Below are positions 23,416-30,184 of a stretch of DNA of 41,334 nt, piece by piece; position 1 is the first letter of the stretch, and each line of letters starts with the position of its first letter. Source of the stretch: an uncultured Treponema sp. Its GTDB lineage: Bacteria > Spirochaetota > Spirochaetia > Treponematales > Treponemataceae. The translations under genes were made by a program, and so were the position numbers. The stretch spans positions 1 to 41,334 of the forward strand of contig CAMJZA010000028.1 of NCBI GenBank assembly GCA_946410085.1, read 5' to 3'. A model generated the notes under the pieces. That model was not told the origin of the DNA, did no database searches, and was given only the letters and a program-made list of their open reading frames with translations.

Positions 23416-24935
23416 GTGTGTTCCGGTACTGCCCGGGGCAAGGTCCGTGGCAGCGTCCGGGACAAGGTCCGTGGCAACGCCCGGGACAACGTCCGTGGCT
23501 CCTCCTCCTGCTGCTGCTTGCGCTGACGGCTCAGGCAGGCTTTGCCGCAGCCTCGCATGCCGACTATCTGCGTTCCCTGAGCTTCCGCTGTCAGGATGAT
23601 TATGTGTTTTCCGCAAGCAATACGGTGTTTGCGGTCGACATTGCCTATTTGCCGCCGGAAGAAATCTCGGTCTACCTGAATTCAATTCCGAATAATGTCG
23701 AGCTTGTCTCGATAAAAAAAGTCACCTACATACCGCCCGCCTCGTCTTCGCAGAGCTACGGAACGCACGTTGAAATTACGGTCCGTTTCTCGTTGACGGG
23801 GGATGTCAAGCTCTTTGCTGCCGACCTGGAAACCAAGGAAGGCTTCTTTAAGATTCCCTTCCAGCGGGTGCATGTCTGGGCGAACATGCAGATTTTAAAG
23901 CCTGAGCTGTCCGTCTCAATCGATAATGCCGCTGCCATTTCTGTTCCTGCGGCCCCTGCCGGGAAGGCTCCGGCGGGGAAGAAAGGCGGGCAGGGGAAGG
24001 CTGCTGCATCTGCGGCAAAAGAAGAAATCCTGCGGGTGACGGCCGGATCCCATATCCGCTATACGGTCCGCGTTAAGTATGCCTCTGCCGTAAAGTCAAT
24101 CCGCTATGACATACCGGAAAACTCCATCTTCCGTGAGCTGGCGCGCTATATGGATCCTGACGGGGATGGCGGGGCGACGGGGGACTTTTCTCCCGACTTT
24201 CAGGATGCCGTCCGCTATGACTGGCAGCCGCTTACTCCCGGTGATTTCAGCCTTCCCGCCGTCAGGCTGGTCGTCCAGGCCTATAACGGCAGCCTTGTCA
24301 GCCTGCCCTTCCCGGCAATAGCGGTTCATGTAGACGAAGCGGAAGCCGTCACCGCCGTACCGGAGGCCGGTAGCGGAACCGGCCGTCTTTCTGCAGCCTT
24401 TGCAGAGGCCTTTACCGAAACTCCTGTTTCCCCCCGGCCGGTGGAAAGCAGGGGCACGCTGGAAGATGCCCGGCGGCTTGCCGCCCTGTATGAGCGGGAG
24501 CGCTCTTCGCTGCCCTTTGCGCATGCGGTAATGGAGGAGCGGCAGGAATTGGAGCAGGCGCTCGACAGGGATGCCTTGCCGCCGCTGCCCCGCCGCCCTC
24601 TTTTTTTCATGCTCTGCTTCTCCTGCCTGCTTTTTTTCTCGGGAACCGTCCTGTCTGTCTGGCGCAAGTCCTTTTCGAGGGCTGCGTTCTGCTTTGTCAT
24701 CAGCCTGGTTTTTGCGATTTTTACGCTGATTTACGGCATCCGCCTTTCCCGCAGCTATGCGGTTTCCAAGGGGGGAATCCTGTATCCGATCCCTGAGTCC
24801 GGCATATCCCGCGGCGGGGAACTGCCGGTTGCAAGCGTGGTTCTGATCCTGAAAAAGGCGGGAGACTGGTACTACGTCTCCTTTAACGATACGAACGGCT
24901 GGATTCCCGCAGATGCTGTAATTTTAGTCCCCTAG
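23364..24935 (+). CDS. batD: BatD-like exported protein with C-terminal SH3-like region
   Basis: A 523-residue protein starting at GTG 23364, supported by AGGAGG at 23351-23356 seven bases before it; it overlaps the BatB-BatC gene by 52 bases. An unusually long N-region contains PGQGPWQR repeats before the signal helix (PWLLLLLLLALTAQAGFA). Two BatD-like beta domains follow (about 60-180 and 230-330), separated by a Lys/Ala/Gly-rich linker. A membrane pair is seen near 415-465 (LFFMLCFSCLLFFSGTVL and FVISLVFAIFTLIYGI). The last 55 residues resemble a bacterial SH3 domain (SVVLILKKAGDWYYVSF, NGWIPADAVILV), which often binds peptidoglycan or peptides. It is the last gene of the Bat operon. Confidence 0.82.
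   Translation: MEKHAERRNGQRCTGLLSVFRYCPGQGPWQRPGQGPWQRPGQRPWLLLLLLLALTAQAGFAAASHADYLRSLSFRCQDDYVFSASNTVFAVDIAYLPPEEISVYLNSIPNNVELVSIKKVTYIPPASSSQSYGTHVEITVRFSLTGDVKLFAADLETKEGFFKIPFQRVHVWANMQILKPELSVSIDNAAAISVPAAPAGKAPAGKKGGQGKAAASAAKEEILRVTAGSHIRYTVRVKYASAVKSIRYDIPENSIFRELARYMDPDGDGGATGDFSPDFQDAVRYDWQPLTPGDFSLPAVRLVVQAYNGSLVSLPFPAIAVHVDEAEAVTAVPEAGSGTGRLSAAFAEAFTETPVSPRPVESRGTLEDARRLAALYERERSSLPFAHAVMEERQELEQALDRDALPPLPRRPLFFMLCFSCLLFFSGTVLSVWRKSFSRAAFCFVISLVFAIFTLIYGIRLSRSYAVSKGGILYPIPESGISRGGELPVASVVLILKKAGDWYYVSFNDTNGWIPADAVILVP
23433..23498 (+). repeat. 24-bp tandem repeat (about 2.75 copies) in the BatD leader
   Basis: Units at 23433-23456 and 23457-23480 and a partial third. Each encodes PGQGPWQR and they lie directly before the hydrophobic core of the signal sequence. 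Confidence 0.85.
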
Positions 24936-24957
24936 CTTTGTTTATCTAAAAACAACG

Positions 24958-24996
24958 GAGACAGATTCAGTATCCGTTTGCTGCTGAATCTGCCTC
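24958..24996 (+). other. Hairpin between batD and the Smr gene
   Basis: Arms 24958-24970 and 24984-24996 pair over 13 bp with one mismatch (CAGATTCAG with CTGAATCTG at the core), around a 13-base loop. No T-run follows. The structure ends 7 bases before the ribosome site of the Smr gene, so it could be a weak terminator for the Bat operon or a regulatory leader structure. Confidence 0.55.
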
Positions 24997-25015
24997 AATG
25001 ATCGGGGGCTCAAAA

Positions 25016-25570
25016 ATGGATATGGATGCCTTGATGCTGCAGTATGCGGACATGCAGAAAAAAGCAGCTGTTCGGAAAAATCCTTCGCAGAAGTCCCATA
25101 AGCGGGCAAATGCACCCACTGCAGAGGAAAAAGAGGCTGCCCGGCAGGGCTACAGCTATGAGCAGCAGATGGAAGCCGACAACAGGCGGCGGGCAAATCC
25201 GATGGACGTCTGGCTCAACCGCTACGGGACCGTCGACAAAGATAAAATACAGGATGAAGCGGATGCGAACGCCCGCCTGCACGACATACACTACCTGAAG
25301 CAGCTGCGCCCGGAGGACCGGATCGACCTGCACCAGATGACGAGGGCGGAAGCCTGGACCGCCCTGGAACATTTTGTTTCGGCCTGTTCGCACCGGGGCC
25401 TGAAGAAGATTCTGATCATCCACGGGAAAGGGGAGCACTCGCACGGAAGCGACCCGGTTCTGGGACCGATGGTGAAGGCCTTTATCGAACAGGACAAGCG
25501 CCTGGGCCTGTCCGGCCATCCGGACCGCAATCACGGTGGTTCCGGCGCAACCTGGGTTATCCTGCGCTGA
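25016..25570 (+). CDS. Smr-domain protein (MutS2 C-terminal type)
   Basis: A 184-residue protein. GGGGG at 25004-25008 fits ATG 25016 better than the in-frame ATG 24998, which precedes it. The N-terminal 90 residues are charged and probably disordered. The C-terminal Smr domain has the motif DLHQMTRAEAWTALEHF and the catalytic-type IIHGKGEHS, then GGSGATWVIL. Stand-alone Smr proteins show nuclease or ribosome-related activity, for example on collided ribosomes or branched DNA. Which of these applies here cannot be read from sequence. A GC hairpin with a T-run ends the transcript. Confidence 0.9.
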   Translation: MDMDALMLQYADMQKKAAVRKNPSQKSHKRANAPTAEEKEAARQGYSYEQQMEADNRRRANPMDVWLNRYGTVDKDKIQDEADANARLHDIHYLKQLRPEDRIDLHQMTRAEAWTALEHFVSACSHRGLKKILIIHGKGEHSHGSDPVLGPMVKAFIEQDKRLGLSGHPDRNHGGSGATWVILR

Positions 25571-25601
25571 ACCCGGGCGGGCGTGCGCAGAAACGCTCCC
25601 G

Positions 25602-25622
25602 GCGCAAAGCGCTTGTTTTTTA
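25602..25622 (+). terminator. Rho-independent terminator after the Smr gene
   Basis: GCGC-AAA-GCGC followed by TTGTTTTTTAT. Short GC stem with a good T-run, 32 bp after the stop codon. Confidence 0.6.
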
Positions 25623-25675
25623 TCGGTTTTTTGAGTACCTTTGAGAGGGAAGCCAAACAGGACGGATAGAATAGA

Positions 25676-26317
25676 ATGGATGATTTATACAGCACGCTCG
25701 GCGTTGCGAAGACTGCGACAGCCGAAGAGATAAAGAAAGCGTACCGGAACCTTGCCTTTAAATATCACCCGGACCGGAATCAGGGGGATCAGCATGCCGA
25801 GGAACAGTTCAAGAAGATAAATGCCGCCTATTCAGTCCTGGGAGACGAGGTAAAGCGGCGTCAGTATGACCTGTACGGACAGTCGGAGGCTTCTTCATCC
25901 GGCGGCAGTTCATACGGGCGGACCGGTTACGGACGCACGGCAGGAACCGGCAGCTCGCAGTACGGCTATTCCGGCGATCCGTTCAGCGACTTCTTCGGCG
26001 GTTACGGATTTGATTTCGGTTCATACGGCCGCAGTTCCCGCCCGGGCAGTTCATCAAGCGGCGGCACTGACCGTGAGCGCAACTGGCAGAACTCCTATAC
26101 CTGGACAAGCCGGACGACCGGCGGAGCGGTGAGCCGTTCCGAGGGCATGCGGCGCTTCTGCAACGGAGCCGTCAAGGCATTCATCGGTTTCGGGGCTTTC
26201 AGATTCCTGTTCTGGTTTTTCCCCATAAACATCATAAGCCTTATTGCCGGCATTCATGGGGCTGTGGATGCGCTCGGTTCCCTGAAGTATATATTTGCAG
26301 GAAAGGAAGGAAACTGA
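25676..26317 (+). CDS. Membrane-associated J-domain protein (DnaJ-like)
   Basis: A 213-residue co-chaperone. The J-domain occupies residues 2-70, with the HPD motif in [10 protein letters not shown], and should stimulate a DnaK ATPase. A Gly/Ser/Tyr-rich linker (about 72-150) replaces the zinc and substrate-binding domains of true DnaJ. A hydrophobic C-terminus ([17 protein letters not shown] and [12 protein letters not shown]) suggests membrane attachment. This makes it a class III J-protein rather than the housekeeping DnaJ. It converges on infA; a hairpin that includes its stop codon separates them. No clear ribosome site precedes ATG 25676, and TAGAAT overlaps the start region. Confidence 0.9.
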   Translation: MDDLYSTLGVAKTATAEEIKKAYRNLAFKYHPDRNQGDQHAEEQFKKINAAYSVLGDEVKRRQYDLYGQSEASSSGGSSYGRTGYGRTAGTGSSQYGYSGDPFSDFFGGYGFDFGSYGRSSRPGSSSSGGTDRERNWQNSYTWTSRTTGGAVSRSEGMRRFCNGAVKAFIGFGAFRFLFWFFPINIISLIAGIHGAVDALGSLKYIFAGKEGN

Positions 26318-26331
26318 CCGGTGCCGGTCAG
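26314..26331. terminator. Hairpin between convergent dnaJ-like and infA genes
   Basis: CTGACCG-GTGC-CGGTCAG, a perfect 7-bp stem containing the TGA stop of the J-domain gene. A T-run (GCGTTTTTATTA) follows on the plus strand at about 26342-26352, somewhat distant. It may serve both directions. Confidence 0.45.
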
Positions 26332-26350
26332 CTTTCGGGCAGCGTTTTTA

Positions 26351-26572
26351 TTAGCGCTCGCGGAAGATAATGCGGCCGCGGTTCAAATCATAGGGTGAAA
26401 GTTCAATTTTTACCTTGTCGCCGGGAACAATCCTGATGTAGTGCTTCCTCATTTTGCCGCTCAGGTGGGCGAGAATGATGTGCTTGTTTTCCAGTTCGAC
26501 ACGGAACATGGTATTCGGAAGAGCCTCTTTTACAATGCCTACAACCTCGATAGCTTCATCCTTGTTAGCCAC
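26351..26572 (-). CDS. infA: Translation initiation factor IF-1
   Basis: A 73-residue OB-fold protein that binds the ribosomal A site during initiation; its length is typical. It reads [20 protein letters not shown] at the start, with the conserved core [23 protein letters not shown] and [12 protein letters not shown]. The start codon is GTG (26572), with GGAGG spaced six to ten bases upstream on the minus strand, so the GTG is well supported. It is transcribed away from the dksA-like gene and toward the J-domain gene. Confidence 0.97.
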   Translation of the reverse strand: MANKDEAIEVVGIVKEALPNTMFRVELENKHIILAHLSGKMRKHYIRIVPGDKVKIELSPYDLNRGRIIFRER

Positions 26573-26591
26573 GAAATCCTCCAGAATGTAT

Positions 26592-26619
26592 TTGCTTTTT
26601 TAGAATTTTTTGCTATACT
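26592..26619 (+). promoter_or_regulatory. Predicted promoter of the DksA gene, extended -10
   Basis: TTGCTT (26592-26597), 16 bp, TATACT (26614-26619) preceded by TG at 26611-26612. It contains the nonamer TGCTATACT seen at two other genes here. Confidence 0.6.
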
Positions 26620-26661
26620 AGTATGTACAAAATTAAAATTATTGTCAACAAGGGGAAAACG

Positions 26662-27018
26662 ATGGAGAAGGAATTTATTGAAAAATCCCGCGAAGCACTA
26701 ATAGAGGAACGAAATGAAATCCTGGCGAGTCTGACGGATCAGAACGAGCAGATGCAGAAGCTGGTTGGAACGGAAGAGACGGGAGATGAAGCAGACAGGG
26801 CCTCTGACAGAATAGACGGAACCTTGTTCAGCTCGCTGAGCGAGGCGTCCAGCCGCCGCCTGACCCTAATCGATAATGCACTTGAGCGGATTAAGAACGG
26901 AAAGTACGGCATCTGCAAGGTCTGCGGCCAGGAGATAGCCCTGGGACGGCTGGAAGCCATTCCCTATGCGGCGCTCTGCATTACCTGCCAGACCAAGGCT
27001 GACCGGCAGAACCGCTAG
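26662..27018 (+). CDS. dksA: DksA/TraR-family RNA polymerase-binding protein
   Basis: A 118-residue transcription regulator that enters the RNA polymerase secondary channel, usually with ppGpp, to tune stable-RNA promoters. AGGGG at 26651-26655 supports ATG 26662 over the earlier ATG 26623. A coiled coil fills residues 1-80. The functional tip DxxDxA is kept (D42, D45, A47 in GDEADRAS). The zinc finger has CKVC and CITC pairs. Retention of both tip and zinc cysteines argues for a working DksA rather than a divergent relative. The neighbouring genes infA and dnaJ-like recall an arrangement I remember from Treponema pallidum. Confidence 0.93.
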   Translation: MEKEFIEKSREALIEERNEILASLTDQNEQMQKLVGTEETGDEADRASDRIDGTLFSSLSEASSRRLTLIDNALERIKNGKYGICKVCGQEIALGRLEAIPYAALCITCQTKADRQNR

Positions 27019-27065
27019 ACGGACGTTCGTAGCGGACGCAGAACGGAGGCGCTTTTGAGCGCAGA

Positions 27066-27103
27066 TAAAAAGGACCTGCCCCAGGGCAGGTCCTTTCGTT
27101 TTA
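27066..27103. terminator. Bidirectional terminator between dksA and P83/100
   Basis: A perfect 12-bp stem (27069-27080 with 27085-27096; AAAGGACCTGCC and GGCAGGTCCTTT) with a CCAG loop. It is flanked by an A-run on the left and CGTTTT on the right. Strong and symmetric, it suits the convergent genes on either side. Confidence 0.9.
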
Positions 27104-27170
27104 AAGCAGGGCCGGTACGGCAGACCGGTGAGTCTGCCGGGTGTTCCGGCTGTGCCGGGCTATTGCACCC

Positions 27171-28637
27171 CTACCAGATCTGCTCGAGGCTGCCGGTGTC
27201 CAGGAGAAGGGGATCGCCGTCCTCAGAGGTAACCAGCAGGCCGCGGTTTATGAGGTTGAGCGGGGTCGTCGCCTTAACCGTCTGCTCGCTGCGGGCGGTC
27301 ATGACCAGATCCTTGCTGAATGCCGCAATGTAGGCCTCGCCGTCCTCTTCCATGACCACGTAGAAGCTGTCGCCGGACTTGAGCAGTTCGCTTGAGTCCG
27401 ACAGGGTTTCCTCGCTCTGGGCAACGATTTCAAGGCTGATCGGATCGATGAGGCAGAGCCTGACGGCAGAGTGTCCGTCGTTCGTTCCGCAGACGGCGAT
27501 GTACAGGGAGCTGAAGGAGCCTGTTTCTCCGTCTTCCTGCGTAACCTGCACGTTTTCTACCATATAAGTATTCTTGCCGTGGATTTCCGTTACGGGAGAC
27601 GTCCTGATCACTTCGCCCGTTGCGCTGTCTACGGTCATGAGGCAGTAGAGGCCGCTTGCATCGTCTGCACCGAACAGGCCGGTCACGTAGCTGCTCGTGT
27701 CAACTTCCGGGATAACGGTCTTTTTGTCGTCGGCAATATCCTGCCGCTCCTCCTGCACCTCGTAGTTCTTCCGGTCGGCAAGCTGCTGCTGTTCCGTTGC
27801 CGTCTGGGCGGCAGCTTCGGCCTTTTCCTGTGCTGCTTCCCGGGCTTCCGGCGTTTCGGCCCTTGCGGCCTCCTGTTTCTGGACGGCCGCCTCTTTCTGG
27901 GCGTCCTGGGCGCGCTGGGTTGCCGTTACCGCTTCCTTTTCCTTTATTTCGGTCATCGCCTGCCGGGTTTCAATGCCCATATCCTCGTCCTGGCGCAGGG
28001 CTTCGATAACCTGCTCGTCGCTGATGGTCGTCGTGTCAACGGAAGAAATGCCGCTGTCGGGGTCGTTCAGCGGAATGACAATCTGCGTGTTGCCCGGCCA
28101 TTCCGACCAGACCGTGCTCAGGCCGACCTTTTCTTCGTCAAGGCAGACCATGACCGCTTCCTTGTACTTGCCGGCAAAATAGTCCAGGTCGCCCCGGTAG
28201 ACGGCATTGTAGACGGTCACGAAGACGGCGATGGTTTCTGCGTCGTCTGCGCTGTAGCCGTAGGCGGCCGTCAGGTAACCGCTGATGATGCGGCGCAGGT
28301 TCCTGATGTGGTCAACGCCTGCGTTGGGATTCAGCAGCAGGATGTCCGCATCGAGCCCTTCCTCGGTCTCGGGGTCAACGGCATGAATCAGCGTGTATTT
28401 GCCTTCCGGCCGTACGGTGACCGGTACGCTCACGTCTTCTGCAACGACGAGCCCGAGCTCTGTTCCGATGTTGGTAATGGCGGCAGCCGTCTCAATGACC
28501 GCATGGGGACCGCCGTAGTTCTCGAACTCCACGGAATCCCTGCCCGCGCTCTGTATTTCCGGCTCATCGACCCCGAGCGACCAGGCAAGTGCACTGCCGG
28601 CAAGGGCAGCAGCGAGTATGCAGAGCAGTTTTTTCAT
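27171..28637 (-). CDS. P83/100-family exported protein
   Basis: A 488-residue protein of the spirochaete P83/100 family, the group that includes the Borrelia p83/100 antigen and treponemal relatives. GGAGG precedes ATG 28637. A signal peptide (MKKLLCILAAALAGSALA) is cleaved after ALA. The N-terminal domain (about 30-210) contains ADILLLNPNAGVDHIRNLRR and GYLTAAYGYSADDAETIAVF, recognisable for the family. A long Ala/Gln/Glu-rich coiled coil (about 225-305, with EKEAVTATQRAQDAQKEA) is central. The C-terminal domain is beta-rich and may form a propeller (LLVTSEDGDPLLLDTGSLEQ). It is periplasmic or membrane-associated, with a function not settled in any spirochaete. Transcription is divergent from secG across a repeat-bearing spacer. 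Confidence 0.9.
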   Translation of the reverse strand: MKKLLCILAAALAGSALAWSLGVDEPEIQSAGRDSVEFENYGGPHAVIETAAAITNIGTELGLVVAEDVSVPVTVRPEGKYTLIHAVDPETEEGLDADILLLNPNAGVDHIRNLRRIISGYLTAAYGYSADDAETIAVFVTVYNAVYRGDLDYFAGKYKEAVMVCLDEEKVGLSTVWSEWPGNTQIVIPLNDPDSGISSVDTTTISDEQVIEALRQDEDMGIETRQAMTEIKEKEAVTATQRAQDAQKEAAVQKQEAARAETPEAREAAQEKAEAAAQTATEQQQLADRKNYEVQEERQDIADDKKTVIPEVDTSSYVTGLFGADDASGLYCLMTVDSATGEVIRTSPVTEIHGKNTYMVENVQVTQEDGETGSFSSLYIAVCGTNDGHSAVRLCLIDPISLEIVAQSEETLSDSSELLKSGDSFYVVMEEDGEAYIAAFSKDLVMTARSEQTVKATTPLNLINRGLLVTSEDGDPLLLDTGSLEQIW

Positions 28638-28720
28638 ATATGTCCTCCGAAATGCTTTCTTGTTGCTTGTGCAGTTTCTTCTATATATATATCGTACCGA
28701 ACAGATTGCCTCTCAAATAG

Positions 28721-28748
28721 AGTATAGCATATATTTCCCGCTTTGCAA
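28721..28748 (-). promoter_or_regulatory. Predicted promoter of the P83/100 gene, extended -10
   Basis: On the minus strand TTGCAA (28748-28743), 16 bp, TATACT (28726-28721) preceded by TGC. Leader of about 80 bases to the start codon, including an alternating TA tract at 28682-28692. Confidence 0.65.
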
Positions 28749-28762
28749 GGGGCAGGCCGGGA

Positions 28763-28877
28763 GTTCAGTACTGTGCAGGCTGGCTGTTCAGTACTGTGCA
28801 GGCCGGGTGTTTACTGCGGTGCACGGTGCGTGTTCAATGCGGTGCAGGGGGCGTGTTCAATGCGGTGCAGGGGGCGT
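28763..28877. repeat. Five contiguous 23-bp tandem repeats in the P83/100-secG spacer
   Basis: Units begin at 28763, 28786, 28809, 28832 and 28855, each starting GTT; units 4 and 5 are identical, units 1 and 2 differ by about three bases, and unit 3 is the most diverged. A fragment of a unit precedes the array (28750-28762). The whole spacer 28638-29001 (364 bp) holds no gene: it carries the P83/100 promoter on the left, this array, a G-rich stretch (28895-28913), a short direct repeat CCGTCATYATGC (about 28914-28940), and the secG promoter on the right. Confidence 0.93.
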
Positions 28878-28940
28878 GACAGGCTTTTCCGGTCCGGGGG
28901 AGGGGGGCCGGGCCGTCATCATGCAGCCGTCATTATGCCG

Positions 28941-28969
28941 TTGACTAAAACGCACCCTTGTATTAGAAT
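28941..28969 (+). promoter_or_regulatory. Predicted promoter of secG and probably the V-ATPase operon
   Basis: TTGACT (28941-28946), 17 bp, TAGAAT (28964-28969), each one base from consensus. It lies about 32 bp before the secG ATG. No later promoter is evident before the V-ATPase genes. Confidence 0.7.
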
Positions 28970-29001
28970 ACATAAAAATTTGCGTTTGGAGTATATGGAA
29001 A

Positions 29002-29340
29002 ATGGGTATTGTTAGGACCGTTTTGCTGGTAGCATTTGTGATAGTATGTGTCCTGCTCGTGCTGCTTGTCCTCATTCAGCGGGAAGACAGCAATGGAATG
29101 GGCGGTGTTTTCGGAGGCGGACAGTCCGCGGCCTTCGGTTCTCATTCCGCCAGTGTTCTGACAAAGACGACCGGTGTCTTGACGGCTCTCTTCTTCGTGT
29201 TTGCCTTCTCCATCGCCCTTGTCAGCAAGGCGACTGACAGGACCGGTGATTTGGGTAAGACCGCTGCCGAAGTACAGGAGACGGCCCCGTCCGTCGGGGA
29301 TGCCGCTTCGTCCGGTTCCTGGCTTGATGATACTGAGTAG
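29002..29340 (+). CDS. secG: Preprotein translocase subunit SecG
   Basis: A 112-residue small subunit of the SecYEG channel in the cytoplasmic membrane. Two hydrophobic helices (RTVLLVAFVIVCVLLVLLVL and TGVLTALFFVFAFSIALV) flank the family signature QREDSNGMGGVFGGG. The hydrophilic tail (about 80-112) is Ser/Asp-rich, as often in SecG. A TGGAG lies about ten bases before ATG 29002; a nearer ATG at 28995 is in another frame and stops after six codons. The PTS IIA gene follows after 14 bp, so the two share a transcript. Confidence 0.95.
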   Translation: MGIVRTVLLVAFVIVCVLLVLLVLIQREDSNGMGGVFGGGQSAAFGSHSASVLTKTTGVLTALFFVFAFSIALVSKATDRTGDLGKTAAEVQETAPSVGDAASSGSWLDDTE

Positions 29341-29354
29341 TTGAGTAGTATTGT

Positions 29355-29822
29355 ATGAATCTTCAGCAGGTTTTTCCCCCTGAAAGTATACTGTTGAATC
29401 TGGAGAGCAGCGAAAAAGAAGAGCTGTTCGAGGAGATGCTGCAGAATATCTGCTCCCGCCTGCCCTCAGTGAACAGGGACGAGGCCCGTGCCGCCCTGCT
29501 GGCCCGGGAAACCAAGATGTCTACGGGCATTCTCCCCGGCGTTGCTGTTCCCCACGGAAGCATTGATACCGTAAAAGGCATTGCCGGAGCAATCGGAATC
29601 AGCAGAAAGGGCATAGACTATGATGCGATAGACAAGAAGCCTGTGCATTATATATTCATGCTGCTTGGAAATACAAGCGACGATGCCGGGCACCTGGAGG
29701 CCCTGCGGAAGATAGCCATACTCCTCATAAATCCTTCCTTTGTCAGCAAGCTGTCTGAGGCAACTTCGGCGGGCGATGTCTGGGATATGCTGGGTGACGG
29801 CGAGAATTATATGGAAAACTAG
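29355..29822 (+). CDS. PTS EIIA type-2 (PtsN-like) regulatory protein
   Basis: A 155-residue cytoplasmic phosphocarrier domain of the fructose/nitrogen IIA class. The phospho-accepting His is H67 in GVAVPHGSID. The core MSTGILPG and YIFMLLGNTSDDAGHLEAL also fit. No IIB or IIC domain is fused or adjacent, so a regulatory rather than a transport role is likely, as with PtsN. It lies between secG and the V-ATPase genes with only short gaps (14 bp before, 33 bp after). This places a phosphorylation-responsive protein on the same mRNA as an ion-pumping ATPase; a functional link is inference. Confidence 0.92.
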   Translation: MNLQQVFPPESILLNLESSEKEELFEEMLQNICSRLPSVNRDEARAALLARETKMSTGILPGVAVPHGSIDTVKGIAGAIGISRKGIDYDAIDKKPVHYIFMLLGNTSDDAGHLEALRKIAILLINPSFVSKLSEATSAGDVWDMLGDGENYMEN

Positions 29823-29855
29823 GCTGGACGTCTGCGCTGCTGCCGGAGGATGCGT

Positions 29856-30173
29856 ATGGAAGAGAATATAGAAGACAACATTGATATTACGAGGCACCTT
29901 CTCGAAGTTGAAAATGAAGCGGGCGCAATGGTCGCTGAAGCAGAGAAGGAAGCCGATTCCATCATTGCTGCTGCCCGGGCAGAAGCTGACGGCGAATTCA
30001 AAAAACGCTATGCAGACTTCGTGCGGGGGCTTGAGGGCAAGGAAGAAGAAGCGCGGAAGGCCTTTCTGGATGACCACAACAAGCGGCTGGATGAATACCG
30101 GCAGTCTCTGCAGGCACAGGAAAAGGATACAGCCTCGTTCAATACCCTGCTCGAAAAAGTACTTTACGCATAG
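29856..30173 (+). CDS. V-ATPase peripheral-stalk subunit G/H-like coiled coil
   Basis: A 105-residue, highly charged coiled-coil protein. GGAGG at 29845-29849 points to ATG 29856 rather than the overlapping ATG 29850. The pattern ENEAGAMVAEAEKEADSII followed by AARAEADGEFKKRYADF is typical of the stalk subunit that pairs with subunit E to form the stator of V/A-type ATPases. Identity rests on size, composition and position as first gene of the V-ATPase cluster. It completes the set of subunits together with C and F, which some spirochaete clusters appear to lack. Confidence 0.8.
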   Translation: MEENIEDNIDITRHLLEVENEAGAMVAEAEKEADSIIAAARAEADGEFKKRYADFVRGLEGKEEEARKAFLDDHNKRLDEYRQSLQAQEKDTASFNTLLEKVLYA

Positions 30174-30184
30174 GCGGCTTGTAT

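Noticed and set aside
27471..28727. 418-codon plus-strand frame opposite the P83/100 gene
   Set aside because: The minus strand has a signal peptide, strong ribosome site, promoter and terminator; the plus frame has none.
28763..28877. Possible CRISPR array
   Set aside because: Units are directly adjacent with no spacers, and there are no cas genes in the window.
28743..29015. Small open frames across the 23-bp repeat array
   Set aside because: 23 is not a multiple of three, so the frames shift with each unit; no ribosome site or known domain is present.
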